Shown in pieces: positions 25,431 to 36,745 of a DNA stretch of 64,000 nucleotides. Origin of the DNA: Acanthochromis polyacanthus (taxonomy: Eukaryota > Chordata > Actinopteri > Pomacentridae); the NCBI RefSeq assembly GCF_021347895.1, contig NC_067121.1, positions 16,689,962 to 16,753,961 of the forward strand, in the 5' to 3' direction. Below the pieces are notes generated by a model, which was not told the DNA's origin, searched no databases, and was given only the letters and a program-made list of their open reading frames with translations. Numbering within the stretch: position 1 is the first letter of the stretch; the number at the start of each line of letters is the position of its first letter. The translations under genes and the position numbers were made by a program.

Positions 25431-25814
25431 TCAGTATGGTTTCTGTCGAATTCTTCTACTCTTTTTTGTTGTCTTAACAGTTGCTGCTTTGTCAAAGAAA
25501 TGACAGTATCACAGAGAATGTTCTAAATTAAATGCAGCTTTGAACAGTGCAGTAGGGCATTTGGAAACTGTGGCAGCATCTTGCTACTTTTGTGTGTGAG
25601 GCTTCAGGCAACGATTAGCCTCCATTCAGTTATTCTGTCTTTGATTGCCTGGATGATGTGTCAAAAACTGAGATTCTTTGCGAGTGTTGATAGTTGATGA
25701 AAGGGTCAACGAACGGTCAGATCTGATGTGTAGACAGGAGTGGCACTCTTCATCAGTCAGCAGATGTCTGAACTTGATCTTCTGTCAACTGTGCTCTTTG
25801 CCACTGGCAGCATC
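25431..25814 (-). other. ntng1: ntng1 5'UTR part of first coding exon, with splice acceptor
   Basis: Reading the minus strand, a long pyrimidine tract (CCTTTTTTCTTTTGTCCTTTAG) ends at 25815 and is a textbook splice acceptor. About 384 nt of untranslated leader follow before the ATG at 25430. The leader contains at least five upstream ATGs, and a TGA directly precedes the start codon. This implies one or more non-coding exons further upstream, as in mammalian NTNG1. The exon boundary is inferred from the splice signal only. Confidence 0.65.
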
Positions 25815-26560
25815 CTAAAGGACAAAAGAAAAAAGGCAGTTTGGTGAATTAAATGGACATATAAATTCACAAAAACATTTGAAATGTAGTATTAAAATTT
25901 TAACCGAGTTTTAACATGACTTTGAGGCACTTAAATAAATAGGTAATGCAACTCACTACCACACACACACACACACGCACAAACACAAACATGTACGCAA
26001 ACATCAGGCAAGGTACCACTGTTTATATATATCCCTCAACAATAACCTTGCCAAAATCACTGTATAAATTTCAAACTGAGTTTGTTCTGCAAAGCCTAAT
26101 CTCCATTTGATTTCCATGGAAAATGGTTTATTTCCACGTGTCAAGTCACTGCATTTACGTTATTGCTTTTTCCTATTCGTGCTCCTTTAGATAAGTGTAG
26201 AGCCGCGTTTGTCTCAACACCTTCTAAAGCATTTGGGAAATATTAAAATAAAATTGGAAGACAGAAATGGTCTATTTGAGGGATTGTGTGTTTCTCAGAG
26301 CTGTCACATCAGTCAGATGGCATATCTCTTTAGGTAATAGTGCATGGCAGCTCTCAGTGCAGACCTGCACGATCTCAGTGTCTCAGGTAAAAAGTGTGTG
26401 GTTGCAGGGGAAAAAAGGAGCAGCTATATGCAGTTACTTCCACCAGAGTAAGACTTTAAATAGGAGTTAAGTTGCTGTTGACTGTCAATGTGCTTAGATA
26501 GCCTGAAGTTTTGCCTTACTGAGAAAGAAATGTGTGTTGCCAGCAATAGCTGAGCAGAAT
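25815..26560 (-). other. 3' part of ntng1 5'UTR intron; no other gene seen
   Basis: Intronic if the acceptor at 25815 is used. Apart from a short (CA)n run near 25960-25980 nothing is recognised before the SINE at 26561. Confidence 0.45.
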
Positions 26561-26921
26561 ATCCATCCATTCTCTATACACCACTTTATCCTCACTAGGG
26601 TCGCGGGGGGTGCTGGAGCCTATCCCAGCTGACTCGGGCGAAGGCCGGGGACACCCTGGACAGGTCACCAGTCTGTCGCAGGGCTACATATACAGACAAA
26701 CAATCACTCTCGCATTCACACCTACTGGCAATTTAGAGTAACCAATTAACCTCAGCATATTTTTGGACTGTGGGAGGTAGCCAGAGTGCCCAGAGAAAAC
26801 CCACGCATGCACAGGGAGAACATGCAAACTCCATGCAGAAAGATCCCTGCCCTGGATTTGAACCAGGGATCTTCTTGCTGCAAGGTGAAAGTGCTAACCA
26901 CTAATCCAATGTGCAGCCCCA
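26561..26921 (-). mobile_element. tRNA-headed SINE in the ntng1 5'UTR intron
   Basis: Minus-strand copy of the 4005 family: tRNA-like head at 26921-26860 (B box GGTTCAAATCC) and ATCCATCCAT tail at the left end. A perfect 9-bp duplication GAGCAGAAT flanks it (26552-26560, 26922-26930). It lies in the inferred 5'UTR intron of ntng1, in the same orientation as the gene. Confidence 0.9.
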
Positions 26922-29900
26922 GAGCAGAATAACACTTTCTAATTTAACCTTTGCCTACACAGGGCACAATTTTAATAAACATGTATAGTTATCCTCTTGT
27001 AAAGCGCCTTACAAGTTGATAGTGTCGCGTCACATTTAGTCTAACAGGTTCTGACTGAAAAAATGTCCGTCACGCAGAATATCCACTGAAGCAGTTGGAG
27101 GTTAAATGCCTCTTGCAAGAGCATTTCTGCAGTACTTGTGGTGAAAGTGTTATTCCTGGACTTTCTTTGCCCACATTCCCCCAGCTGACACATGCAGGGA
27201 ACCAGTAACTTTACAATTGACTCTCAGTGCTGAAATAATAAAAAAATACCTGGAATTTGAAACATGTAGTCTTCTATATTCACAAAAATGAACTGCTTTG
27301 AGGTTTTTTTGTCAAAAGATTACATTTTATCAAACAATAATAAATATCAAACTAAAGGACTCATCTTAAACTCATCTTAAGGCGTCATCTCTCTATTTGT
27401 GAACAAACACTAGGTGATCACTGCCAACAAATGGAGTCATTAGAATTCAATATTTAAATGTTGTCATCTTCTCTTCTCTTGACAAAAAACTGTGCCAATT
27501 TGAATGGGTTTTGACCACATCTAAGGCAATTACGGCTTTCCTTCTCACAACCTAGTGCCCTTTTTACAAAATGACTACAGGCTTGAATATATTCCAACTG
27601 TAATGAAAGATGTTCATCGAAGCCAGAGAAATGATCTGCACTGCTCTTCAAACTGGACAGACTATTCAAAGTGAGCCATGTCAGCAGGTATGGATGGCGA
27701 GCTTCATTTGACAGATCTCTGGTGGGAGAAAGGAAGAATCGGGTGGAAATAAAGGTAAGGAGGCAGAATTTGGCTCTTTAAATGTGCTCACGTCAATCAG
27801 CGAGACTCCTAAGGAGAGGCCAATTACAAATTTGATAACGCGGTGGGAACTCTGAATGATGAATAAGCCATTTCTTTCATGAGGATGGTGATATTCAGTT
27901 TCATAAATATAAATGTCAATCCGTGATCAGAGAAGCGTCATGGGATGGACTACTCTCATTTCCCAAGCTCACAGACACATAGACACACACAACTCGACAC
28001 CCCATCACACTCCCTCACCCCATTTCATAATTCTGAGGTTGACTTTCATAATATAGACAGTCAAATTAGGTTCCAGCGGCAGGGTGGTGGAGGTCACTTA
28101 TTTTATTTTTGTTTAATGGGGATCGTTCTAAGCTAATAAGAGACATCAAATGGAGGTAACCATGGGAATATCGGGTTTAATTCATAGACACCTGGAGTAA
28201 TGAAATCTGTACAGATGGAAGGTAGGAAGGTATTAGGGCGCTCAGCGAACCTCCATAGACAAATATCATTCAACACCAGAGTGCTGTAAGGTGTCAGTAA
28301 GAGAACAAAAAGAAAAGAAAATATGTAAAAAGCAAAATATTTCAAATCACTCTTATGTTAAAGAGAATATTTCTGCACATAATAAATGTCCTGACACCAA
28401 TTACAACACCAATTCATCTACTTGCATTTTAAACACCACTAAAAGAGGTGTTGTGTATGAATGTCATTTTAATAAACAACAACAAAAAAATCTATATAAA
28501 ATGTGCCATCCTGGTTGTCAGATCAGACTGGGCTTATACTTCATAGCATTAAAATTACAAAATCATACAGAAGAACTAAAAATGCAACAACAAAAAAATC
28601 TTTGCATTATTCCCGTCTTCACATCTGTATCTCATACTGAAAATGTAAGGAAAAACCAATGAATGTCATAATTTCACTGAGAAAAATATGAGGTCAGATT
28701 CTATATTAAAATTCATCAATATTTCAGCAGCTCTCCATATGCAGGGAGAGAGAGCTTAGAGCTCAGGATGACCAACTCACCTCTCTCCCCCTCTCTCCCT
28801 TTCTGTCTCTTTTCCTCCACTTGTTTTTGAAGCCTCTAAAACACCCCCTTGTGTCCGCTTGCATTCCATCCCCTGGGCAGCTCAAGCATAGCAGAGTGTT
28901 TTAAAAGTCAGCAGACAGCCGTGCCCTGTGGCTTATATTAGTTACAAACTCCCAGCCAGACTTTTAAAAACCATGGTGGATGTATTCCATTCATTTTATA
29001 GTAATCCCGCTTAAGCTTGGGTTTGCTTTCTGTCTCTGTGTCTCTGAGTGTGGCTTTCTGATCGCCTTTTGCCTGCAATATCAGAGCTGATGTGAAAGAG
29101 AGCTGTCCTTGGTGCTGAAACGCAGGACATCAGATTGGCTCCTAAGCTCTACATGGATTGCATGGACTGACATCACTGATTGTAAGATGACACTTTAATT
29201 GATTTTAAAATAAAAACAAAACAAAAACTCGACACGGATGAAGCAGACTGATGCTCCCTCTGTGGTTTGTCCTGTGACAGTTGCTATTTTTCTGTACTGG
29301 GCACCAAGTCAGGATTTTGGATGCGCACACTACAACACCTCCTCATTGTGTTCATTGATTTTGTTGACTTCCAACCAATAACTTCTGATCCATAGCCAGT
29401 TTTAGCAGACTGATGCTTTGTTTCTGGCTGATGCGTGCAACAATAAATGGGTTAATGCTTCCAATGATCTCCGAGCCAAGAACCAACCCCTCAATATGAG
29501 TCACAGTGGGACTGACTGGCAAGCAGAATCATGTTTGTACTGGAACACATTTGTCTTGTGATTGTCTCTCCTCTCTACCTAGATCCTTCATTAAAACTCT
29601 CTTTCTTCAGCCCTTTCTTTGTCTCTCAATATCAACCTTGCTGCAGTAGATCTAGATGCACATTAAACATACAATTACTGCCCCATAGCTACACCTTTAA
29701 CCTATGCAACTGGAGCCACTTGGTATTTACAGCAAACACTTGCTGAGCGTTTCTGCAAAGAGCCATTTCCAAGAGAGGATGTGGGTGATGTGGTGACATT
29801 ATGATGGTCCCAGTCATAGCTAACTAGCCAGCCAACACCACTGACACATACTGTACATGAAGTCTGCTGCCGTATATTATTTAAAGTTTATTATTCAGTA

Positions 29901-30329
29901 TGCACAGCAAGGTGAACACATATTAAAATGTTGGACATAAGCATCCATACAATCAGAAACATAGAGACAAAAACAAAAGTCTCATAAATTACAGAATTTT
30001 CTGGTTTTGGTTATTAAGCCCATTTTAAAACAAGCATTTAACAGAGGCTTTATTCATTGTGTTCTGGGTCAGATTTTGCGCAGAGACCAGACACACCTAG
30101 ATTTGACTTCACTGACCTGCTGCGCAACAGGTTAAAGTCACATTATTTTGTTTATTAAAAGGTTGAGGGGTAACAGGGGCACATAAAATAACAACAGCTT
30201 TAAAAAAAAACTCTAAACGATGCAAATCGATAATTATATGTTCTCATGTGCTGAAAAATAATGAAAACCTCGTCAACACAGTACAAGTGTTTGAAGAGGT
30301 GAAACAGCAAAGCCCTCTGGACGGTAATT
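26922..30329. other. ntng1 5'UTR intron, largely unique sequence
   Basis: No repeat family recognised. 27660-27960 is a motif-dense, possibly conserved block. The open frame at 28291-28662 (plus) is Lys/Asn/Gln-rich with no known motif and is judged chance. Confidence 0.45.
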
Positions 30330-30533
30330 TTTTAAATTATACATTTCATGAGGAGCGCTCCTTCATTCCCCCTTTCAACCCACTTGAAAGCCGATTCCTG
30401 TAACCGTTCCGCCCATTGAACAGTCCACTATAATTACCCTATTTTTCGCTTCTAGCAGTTATGCTCACCATATAAGCAACAATGTGCATAGAGCAAAACA
30501 CAATCTGAATCTCGAAACAAAATACTCACATTT

Positions 30534-30920
30534 AAATGCGCTCCAAGGACAAGCTGCTCATTCAACAAGTTATTTACAGCCACGAGTAGTTGAGAAAGAC
30601 TTTCGCACACAGTTGACTGATTCTTCTGTTTCTGATCTTTTTCGATATTGCACCAGACGGAAAAATAAAAGTGATGTTTGCGCAGAAAGCGCGCGTTTAC
30701 ACGAAGACCACGACGTTTTCTCTTTATCCCAACTTTCTTTAAACTTTTGCGTCTGACCAAAGCAGCCTTTCCTCCCCAATAACATTCCGGGACCAAATCA
30801 CCCAATCTTTTCTTTCGCTCTCACAAATACAACCGAGTATGGACGGGGTCCGTGCAGGCTGTGTGAGTTTAGGCAGCGCGGCTTGGCGCAGCATTCATCG
30901 GAATGGCGCACGACAAATAC
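30534..30920 (-). other. alternative candidate 5'UTR exon of ntng1
   Basis: A second plausible minus-strand donor, TTTAAAT|GTGAGTATT, lies at 30534/30533 downstream of a CpG-containing, repeat-free stretch. It could be an alternative first exon or a second non-coding exon. The open frames that cross it on both strands show no family resemblance and are probably chance. The left boundary rests on the donor alone and the right boundary is arbitrary. Confidence 0.22.
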
Positions 30921-31942
30921 TTGAAATAGTCGTTTAGGAGATTCACAGTGGTCCAAATTTCATTAAAGTCCATCAATGCTTCCTAAAACACATCCCGATG
31001 AGGAGAAACTCCTGGAGTTGTTTGGAGGGTGGGATTGATTTCTCAGCCCAGTCGAGTTGTGGACAGGAGGAGAGAGATAAGCAATCTTCCTCAAATGGAG
31101 CCACAATGTCCAGTTACATATGAGCACTCCGCCGGGTCCTAGAGATAATACTAACTCGTTGATTCAATCTCAACTTCAACCGTTGTTTTAAGTGACTCTT
31201 AATTCCTAATTCTTATTTCTGCTCAAAATGTACACATATCGTTTCACGAACTAAACGGAAACGCGACTTTATCTAGCAAATGTGTTTTTGAGGGAAAAAA
31301 ACAGCGTGAACACGAATCTATTCTCTTTTGTCTACATGAAGCAAATATTTAAGAACTCAGGGCATGACACGACTTCATTAGTAAAAGTAGACACATTTAC
31401 AGCGGTACTAAATCATCTATTTAAAGTTGCTCGCTGACTATAGCTGCGTGTGGATCAGAAGCGTCCAAGTCTCTCACAGATCAAACAGACAGAACTGTGA
31501 GCAGACTGGTGTCATCTGGAAAACACAACTGTCAAAAGTGGTTGATTACACAAGCTAGAAAATTAGCGGAGTTCAGATAGAATCACTGTATCACTACTGT
31601 AGCTGTTATCGTGTAAATCTGACACAGAAGTTAACTCAGAGATTATTTATAATCACATCTAAGCTGCCATAAAGAAATGGACTGCATGCGGAGAGTAGGG
31701 TCACCAAAACTTGACAGAAGCGAGTGTTCGTGGTTGAAAGTACAACACAATTAGAATGCAGCCGAAGTTTCAAGAATATGATCGAAACAGGAAATAAGGA
31801 AAACCTGAAAATACTGTATCATTTAATTTTACGCCTCTGTGTCGATAATCGCCTGCAGGTCAGAGACACTGATTATTGCCACTACATCACCGCCTAAGGA
31901 CTCGATGCTTTCGGGAAAAAAAACAACAAAAAAAGATCTTAC

Positions 31943-32350
31943 CTTGCGTCTAATAATGTGTGGGATTGGAACTGCGCTTGCAAAAACAACCAAGAGTAGA
32001 AAAAAAAACTCCTGGTCGGAGTTCGTGGTGTAATTGCGCGCTGAATTTGGTAGCAGAGCTGAAAGAATAACTAAAATTAGGTGCGTCTACTGGGCTCCCT
32101 TGGCGAGGAGTCACAGATGTCACCCTCTCCACTACAGGGTGCCAAGCAGCACGGCAAACAGCCACGGTGACAGGTCGCTTTGAATACGCATTTTAATTGT
32201 GGTGTAACGCCAACTGGTGGAGATTGCACGATAAGAGCAACCGCACCCAGCTGAAGGTCACCACACAGTAACTGAGTAGCCCGTGTCCTCTGCCGGTGCA
32301 AGAACGCTTTCAAAACTATTAAGTTGGAGAATTAGTAACTCCGGCTCTTT
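31943..32350 (-). other. candidate non-coding first exon of ntng1
   Basis: On the minus strand a strong donor, GCAAG|GTAAGATC, lies at 31943/31942. It sits at the end of a repeat-free stretch with more CpG dinucleotides than the rest of the window. Splicing from it to the acceptor at 25815 would give a 5'UTR intron of about 6.1 kb. The upstream limit (transcription start) is a guess; no convincing TATA box was seen. A LINE tail at 32530-32785 bounds the region. Confidence 0.35.
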
Positions 32351-32529
32351 ATTCCTCTTTCACACCTCAGCGGGCACGCAGATTGATTGTGTTATTCAAA
32401 GACACTGAGCAAACCGGGACTTTTTGTTGGTTGTTCCTGTTGTTTAACAAGAACACAAAGATACAAACTTCCATTCCTGTCTCCTTTCCCACACTGAGCG
32501 TCTTCCATCTTCGTCTATCTTGCAACAGA

Positions 32530-32785
32530 CCACACACACACACATAATGTCAGTTAGTCAACCGTCAGGTGCAATAAAACAAGTGCACTTGTAAATAATC
32601 TTAAATTTCTGTTCTTGTGATTTTTGTGTTATTCTCTTTTTCTTATATTGTGTATTGTCTTACGTTTTTCTTACTGTCATTTTGCTGCTGTGATGTTGCA
32701 GATTCCCCCCTGTGAAACTAATAAAGGATATTCTATTCTATTCTATTCTATTCTATTCTATTCTATTCTATTCTATTCTATTCTG
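32530..32785 (+). mobile_element. LINE 3' end with (TTCTA)n tail, copy 2
   Basis: Aligns with 18311-18619: CA run, TTACTGTCATTTTGCTGCTG, AATAAAGGAT signal and (TTCTA)n tail. It lies just upstream of the candidate ntng1 first exon. Both copies begin at the same point, which suggests a truncated subfamily with a fixed 5' end. Confidence 0.75.
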
Positions 32786-33602
32786 TTGTTTTGAAATAAG
32801 CTTTGTAGTTTCAGCACCATGGACAGCTCTTGCACAGTGCTGGCAAATTCAGCATCTCTTTAAGAGGATTCTCAATTAAGATAAATATTTTTCACTTAAA
32901 TTACGTCTTCAACCATTTTACAACAGCTGTTTGGAAAAATAGCTAATATCTATTACATTTCTAAAAGCATAAAATAAATGCCTTCCTTCTTTCTCATATC
33001 CACCTATTCAGTTGTTCATCCTCCCTCCATGCATGATGCATTCATCCATCTAAGTTCAAACTTTAGGAGAAACCCCCGCCTAGAATGAACCATTTTATTT
33101 TTCAAGACATCAACATGACCTTCATTCCTTCTTTGTCACAGTCTTTTCACCTCTTTCTCTCCCAAAGCAGACCATAAAAGTCTAATTTCCACCCTCATGT
33201 CGCCCTGCTTTCTATCACTCCTTTTGTAGAATGTAAGCTAAGCAGTTAAGTGTTTAAAATGCCCCTAAATAGCACCACAGCTCCGTATTGATTTCTTGCA
33301 AATTAATATGCAATGAAAGACCTGTAATCCCATTAAAAAGTGACAATGCTATTTCTGTTCTGATAAAGGCAGATTTTGGTCTGGACTGAAGCTGAATGAC
33401 AACAAGTCCCTCATCCCCACTGAGCTAAGTGTTTCACATTGTATCAGAGGGTTCAGCCTTTGCTTGGAGCTACTGCTGCTCTTGACATTTCCATTGAATC
33501 ATTCCTTGTGGAAATACTACTATGCAGAACTGACAGTCGCACGATTGTGCTGGAACATTTTGATTTTAGGCAGAGGATAGACAGACAGAGAGACAGAGAG
33601 AC

Positions 33603-33639
<37 letters not shown>

Positions 33640-33666
33640 TACAGATAGACAGATAGACAGATAGAC

Positions 33667-33729
<63 letters not shown>

Positions 33730-35585
33730 AAAGGACAATGCCCCTCCTTTCTGACCAATGGCTGCAGGGCCAGCGCTATGAATCCTCAAAGCCTGCTTCA
33801 AATCACATCAGAGAGTCAGAAATTCCTCCATAGCAGCTCCAGAGTTTTTCAGCAGAGTGCTATGGCATATGAAAAGGATTCAGAGGTGACACTTGCCCTT
33901 TCACCTCTGCCTGTCCTTTTCCTCGGTGCTACCGAGAACCTGGGCTGACAGAGATGGAGGGTTTGCTGTTTGATTCAGCTCTCAAGGGTCTATTGATAGT
34001 TTCAAAGTGGAGTCCACCTGCCACTGCTTTAATCATCCATGACCCCAGCTGCATGTTGGAAGGCCCAGCAAGGAAGAGGGGAAGGGAATCAGCAGTTCCT
34101 TACTTGTGTGTGTTTGTATGTGAGCAATCAAGAAATAGAGAAAAAAGGAGAGACAGACAGAAAGAAATGATAAAGAAACATTCAGACCTGCAGAGATAAG
34201 AAAGAGTGATTCAGCTGAGCAACACTTTCTGCTGGCATTGAGATTTGGAATAACTCTGCTTTGAATCCATCCAGCTTCAGGTTTTCTTTCCACATGAAGC
34301 ACAGCTAAATATATTATTAGTGTATTTAATCACATTTTTCTCCAGAGGTGGAGCAGAGTGAATCAGCATGCAGGCACAACTTATGGCTGCCAAATTAATT
34401 CAATTTATTCCAAAGCCTTTCTTAAGGCCAAGGTTGTAATTATGGCATGCAATTAGAGGGGATATAAATATTAGATAACTTCCTAAGTCCCTGTGAAAGT
34501 TAACCCAAAAGTTGTTTTTTTCAGGTATTGGTGATTTACATAGAAATCTCAGAGTGCTTGTGGCTATAATTAAAGCAAAATTCACATACCCCTGACAAGC
34601 ATCACTCATCTATTGTAGAGTTTGTGTGTGAGAACGTTGCTATAACTGTTTACCTTTCTGGATTGCGTCATAGGAATCCTACTGATAATTGAGGTGAAAC
34701 ATCACCTTTGAGGTGACGACGTGAGCAACAGTCGGGTGTCATATAACGATGTAGCTTTTCACCAAGTGAGACTTAGTTGTGAATTTGAGTGGGTTGTTAC
34801 CATACATAAAAGTGTCTGTGTACAAGGAATATGTGACACTTTTTGGGTGAATATGCCAAAGCCACTGCAGTGCAGCTTCGAACGGGAAGTGATCAGGGTA
34901 AGGAAGGAGATAGGAGAGTCAGGAAAAACTCTTTGGAATTAGTTCAGGCACTGCAGTGTGTGTTTGTGTGTGCTGGGGAAAGTAATGTTCACTTGAGACC
35001 CTTATTTTGTAAACATCCTGATTTACTCATTTGGTAAAATGTAATAAAGAAAGCTTATTGAAACTACATTACTCACTTAAAATCATGGCCTGTATTATTT
35101 ACCATAGACAAAGTTAATATTGACAATATAACAGCATTATCACAAACAAATCCATCAATCCCCATAGTCTGTAACAGAGAGAGAGAATCAGTTAGTGAGA
35201 ACAAGGAATACCGTACAAAAAATACAAACATAAAGGAATTAAATTGATAAAAGGGTAAGGAATAATAACATGAGGCGAATGTGTGTGCTGCTATTAAATT
35301 ACATTGGCCTATAGGTGAGGGGGAGGAGGGTACAACAGAAAATGCAATACAAGTACACATATAGACAGGTAGCACAAAATCATACACAGATAGTGTGTGA
35401 GTAAGAGTGTGTGAGAGTGGGAAGTGCGTTTCTCCAAAATATCTGCTGGCCAAGTCACTTACTCAGAGGTTGATTTAGTAAATTCAAAATCATAGCATCG
35501 ATATATGCTACATATTTAGATTTCCCAGAGACTGCATCTTTCCTGTGTGACATTGTACCTGTGCTAGATTCCAGATAGAGCATCA
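32786..35585. other. no gene; flank of the GATA microsatellite
   Basis: Apart from the microsatellite at 33579 nothing is recognised. Confidence 0.5.
33579..33730 (+). repeat. compound GACA/GAGA/GATA microsatellite
   Basis: Successive blocks of (GACAGA)n, (GA)n, (GACA)n and a long (GATA)n run of about 18 units. The order of blocks suggests expansion of GATA from a GACA parent. Confidence 0.95.
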
Positions 35586-36745
35586 ATGAAGCAAGTCCCG
35601 CCCAAGAAGATGGAAAAGCCAGCTAGTGCTCAGGATTTCTTTGCCACACGGAGGTACAATGACAACTCCCCAGAACAGCATACCAAAAAGGAGGCAATGG
35701 CACAGTGGATAGGCCACACAGGACTCCCAGCACGAATTGTTGAAGATGAAGAGTTCGTCGCCATGATGGCAAAAATGGACAGAAAGTTCAAAGTGCCAAA
35801 AAGACAGAAAACTTTAAACTTGATTGAAAAAAATGTACAAAGAAGAGAAAGTAAAGCTCAAACAAAACCTGGCTATAGCACGTAGAATAACTACAGGGCT
35901 GGATATTTGGACTAAAAAGGGGCTCACAGCATCCTTCCTTGGAATTAACGCCTGTTACTTCAAGCATGTTACATCCTGAGCCTGAAGGAGATGGTTCACC
36001 CTCACACTGCAGAGTCTATTAGTACACTTTTGGAGGAGTCAGTGGAAGAATGGGAGATTCCCAGAGAGAAGGTCCTCACAACAATTACTGACAATGGCAG
36101 CAATATGGTTACTTCATTCCACACACATGCAGAAGTTGCCACAACTTCAAAAGAAGACTCAGAGGCAGAGCACGACGATGAGCATCAGGAAGGGGAGGAT
36201 GACAGGTCAGTCTGAGTATGAAATTATGCTATTGATTTATTCAACATTTATGCAACTTGTCATTATAATTTTTTAAAATAAAAAGTAAGTCCATAGAAAG
36301 TTACAAGATTAAAAAGTATGCTATTAAGTAATTCAGCTTTTACATAAAAAAACAAGTTTATAAGAAAGTTAAGTACTACAACTATTTTATTTGGTTCAAC
36401 AATGTAAGGGCTGAAATGGTTGCGTAAGTACATTTGTTTTGTTTTTTTAATTTCCATGCAGGTATGATTATTGAGCCATAGAGAGGACCCCATGCGTGGT
36501 TCACACCCTACAGCTTGTAGTGAATATGTTGCTGAAGGAACCCCCAATCCAAAAGACTGTTGGAGAAAGTGAGGTACTTGGTGAACAAGTTTAGGAAATC
36601 ATCTGTCGCCACAGAACGGCTGTTGCAGAAGTGTGCTTTGGTTCTGGTAAAAGACTGTCCCACCAGGTGGTCAAGTTGCTGTGCCATGATGTCACGCTGC
36701 CTTGAAGTCAAGGAGCACCTTGTAGCGGTACTACGTTATGATTTA
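35586..36745 (+). pseudogene. hAT transposase pseudogene, 5' part
   Basis: Three separated plus-strand pieces resemble one hAT-superfamily (ZBED-like) transposase. Piece one, 35586-35885, includes IVEDEEFVAMMAKMD. Piece two, 35991-36215, includes HTAESISTLLEES, WEIPREKVL and TDNGSNM, the catalytic-core strand with its Asp. Piece three, from about 36500 to 36745, includes HTLQLVVNMLLKEPP, FRKSSVATERLLQKC and VKDCPTRWSS, the insertion/RW signature of hAT proteins. Stops and frame changes lie between the pieces. About 260 bp of AT-rich DNA between pieces two and three may be an old intron or an insertion. Neither the BED finger nor the terminal inverted repeat was recognised. Confidence 0.85.

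Larger units (their letters stand above)
30330..32420. promoter_or_regulatory. probable ntng1 promoter/CpG-richer region
   Basis: This 2.1 kb is nearly free of the interspersed repeats that fill the rest of the window and shows clusters of CpG (for example 30660-30720, 30870-30910, 32030-32110, 32230-32380). It lies 5-7 kb upstream of the first coding exon on the same strand and contains two good minus-strand splice donors. A promoter role is an inference from position and composition. Confidence 0.45.

Noticed and set aside
25074..25526. 150-codon plus-strand open frame
   Set aside because: It is antisense to the ntng1 exon, which has a family match, signal peptide and splice sites. The plus-strand peptide has none.
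28291..28662. 123-codon plus-strand open frame in the 5'UTR intron
   Set aside because: Composition is what AT-rich DNA gives by chance (Lys, Asn, Gln, Thr). No domain or splice context.
30452..30805. Overlapping open frames on both strands
   Set aside because: Arg/Lys/Leu-rich peptides without family signature; better explained as CpG-containing 5'UTR or promoter DNA.
33579..33730. CRISPR-like repeat array
   Set aside because: Tandem tetranucleotides with no spacers, in a vertebrate genome.
33453..33801. Ser/Ile/Tyr/Leu repeat proteins on the minus strand
   Set aside because: Translation of the GATA/GACA microsatellite in two frames.
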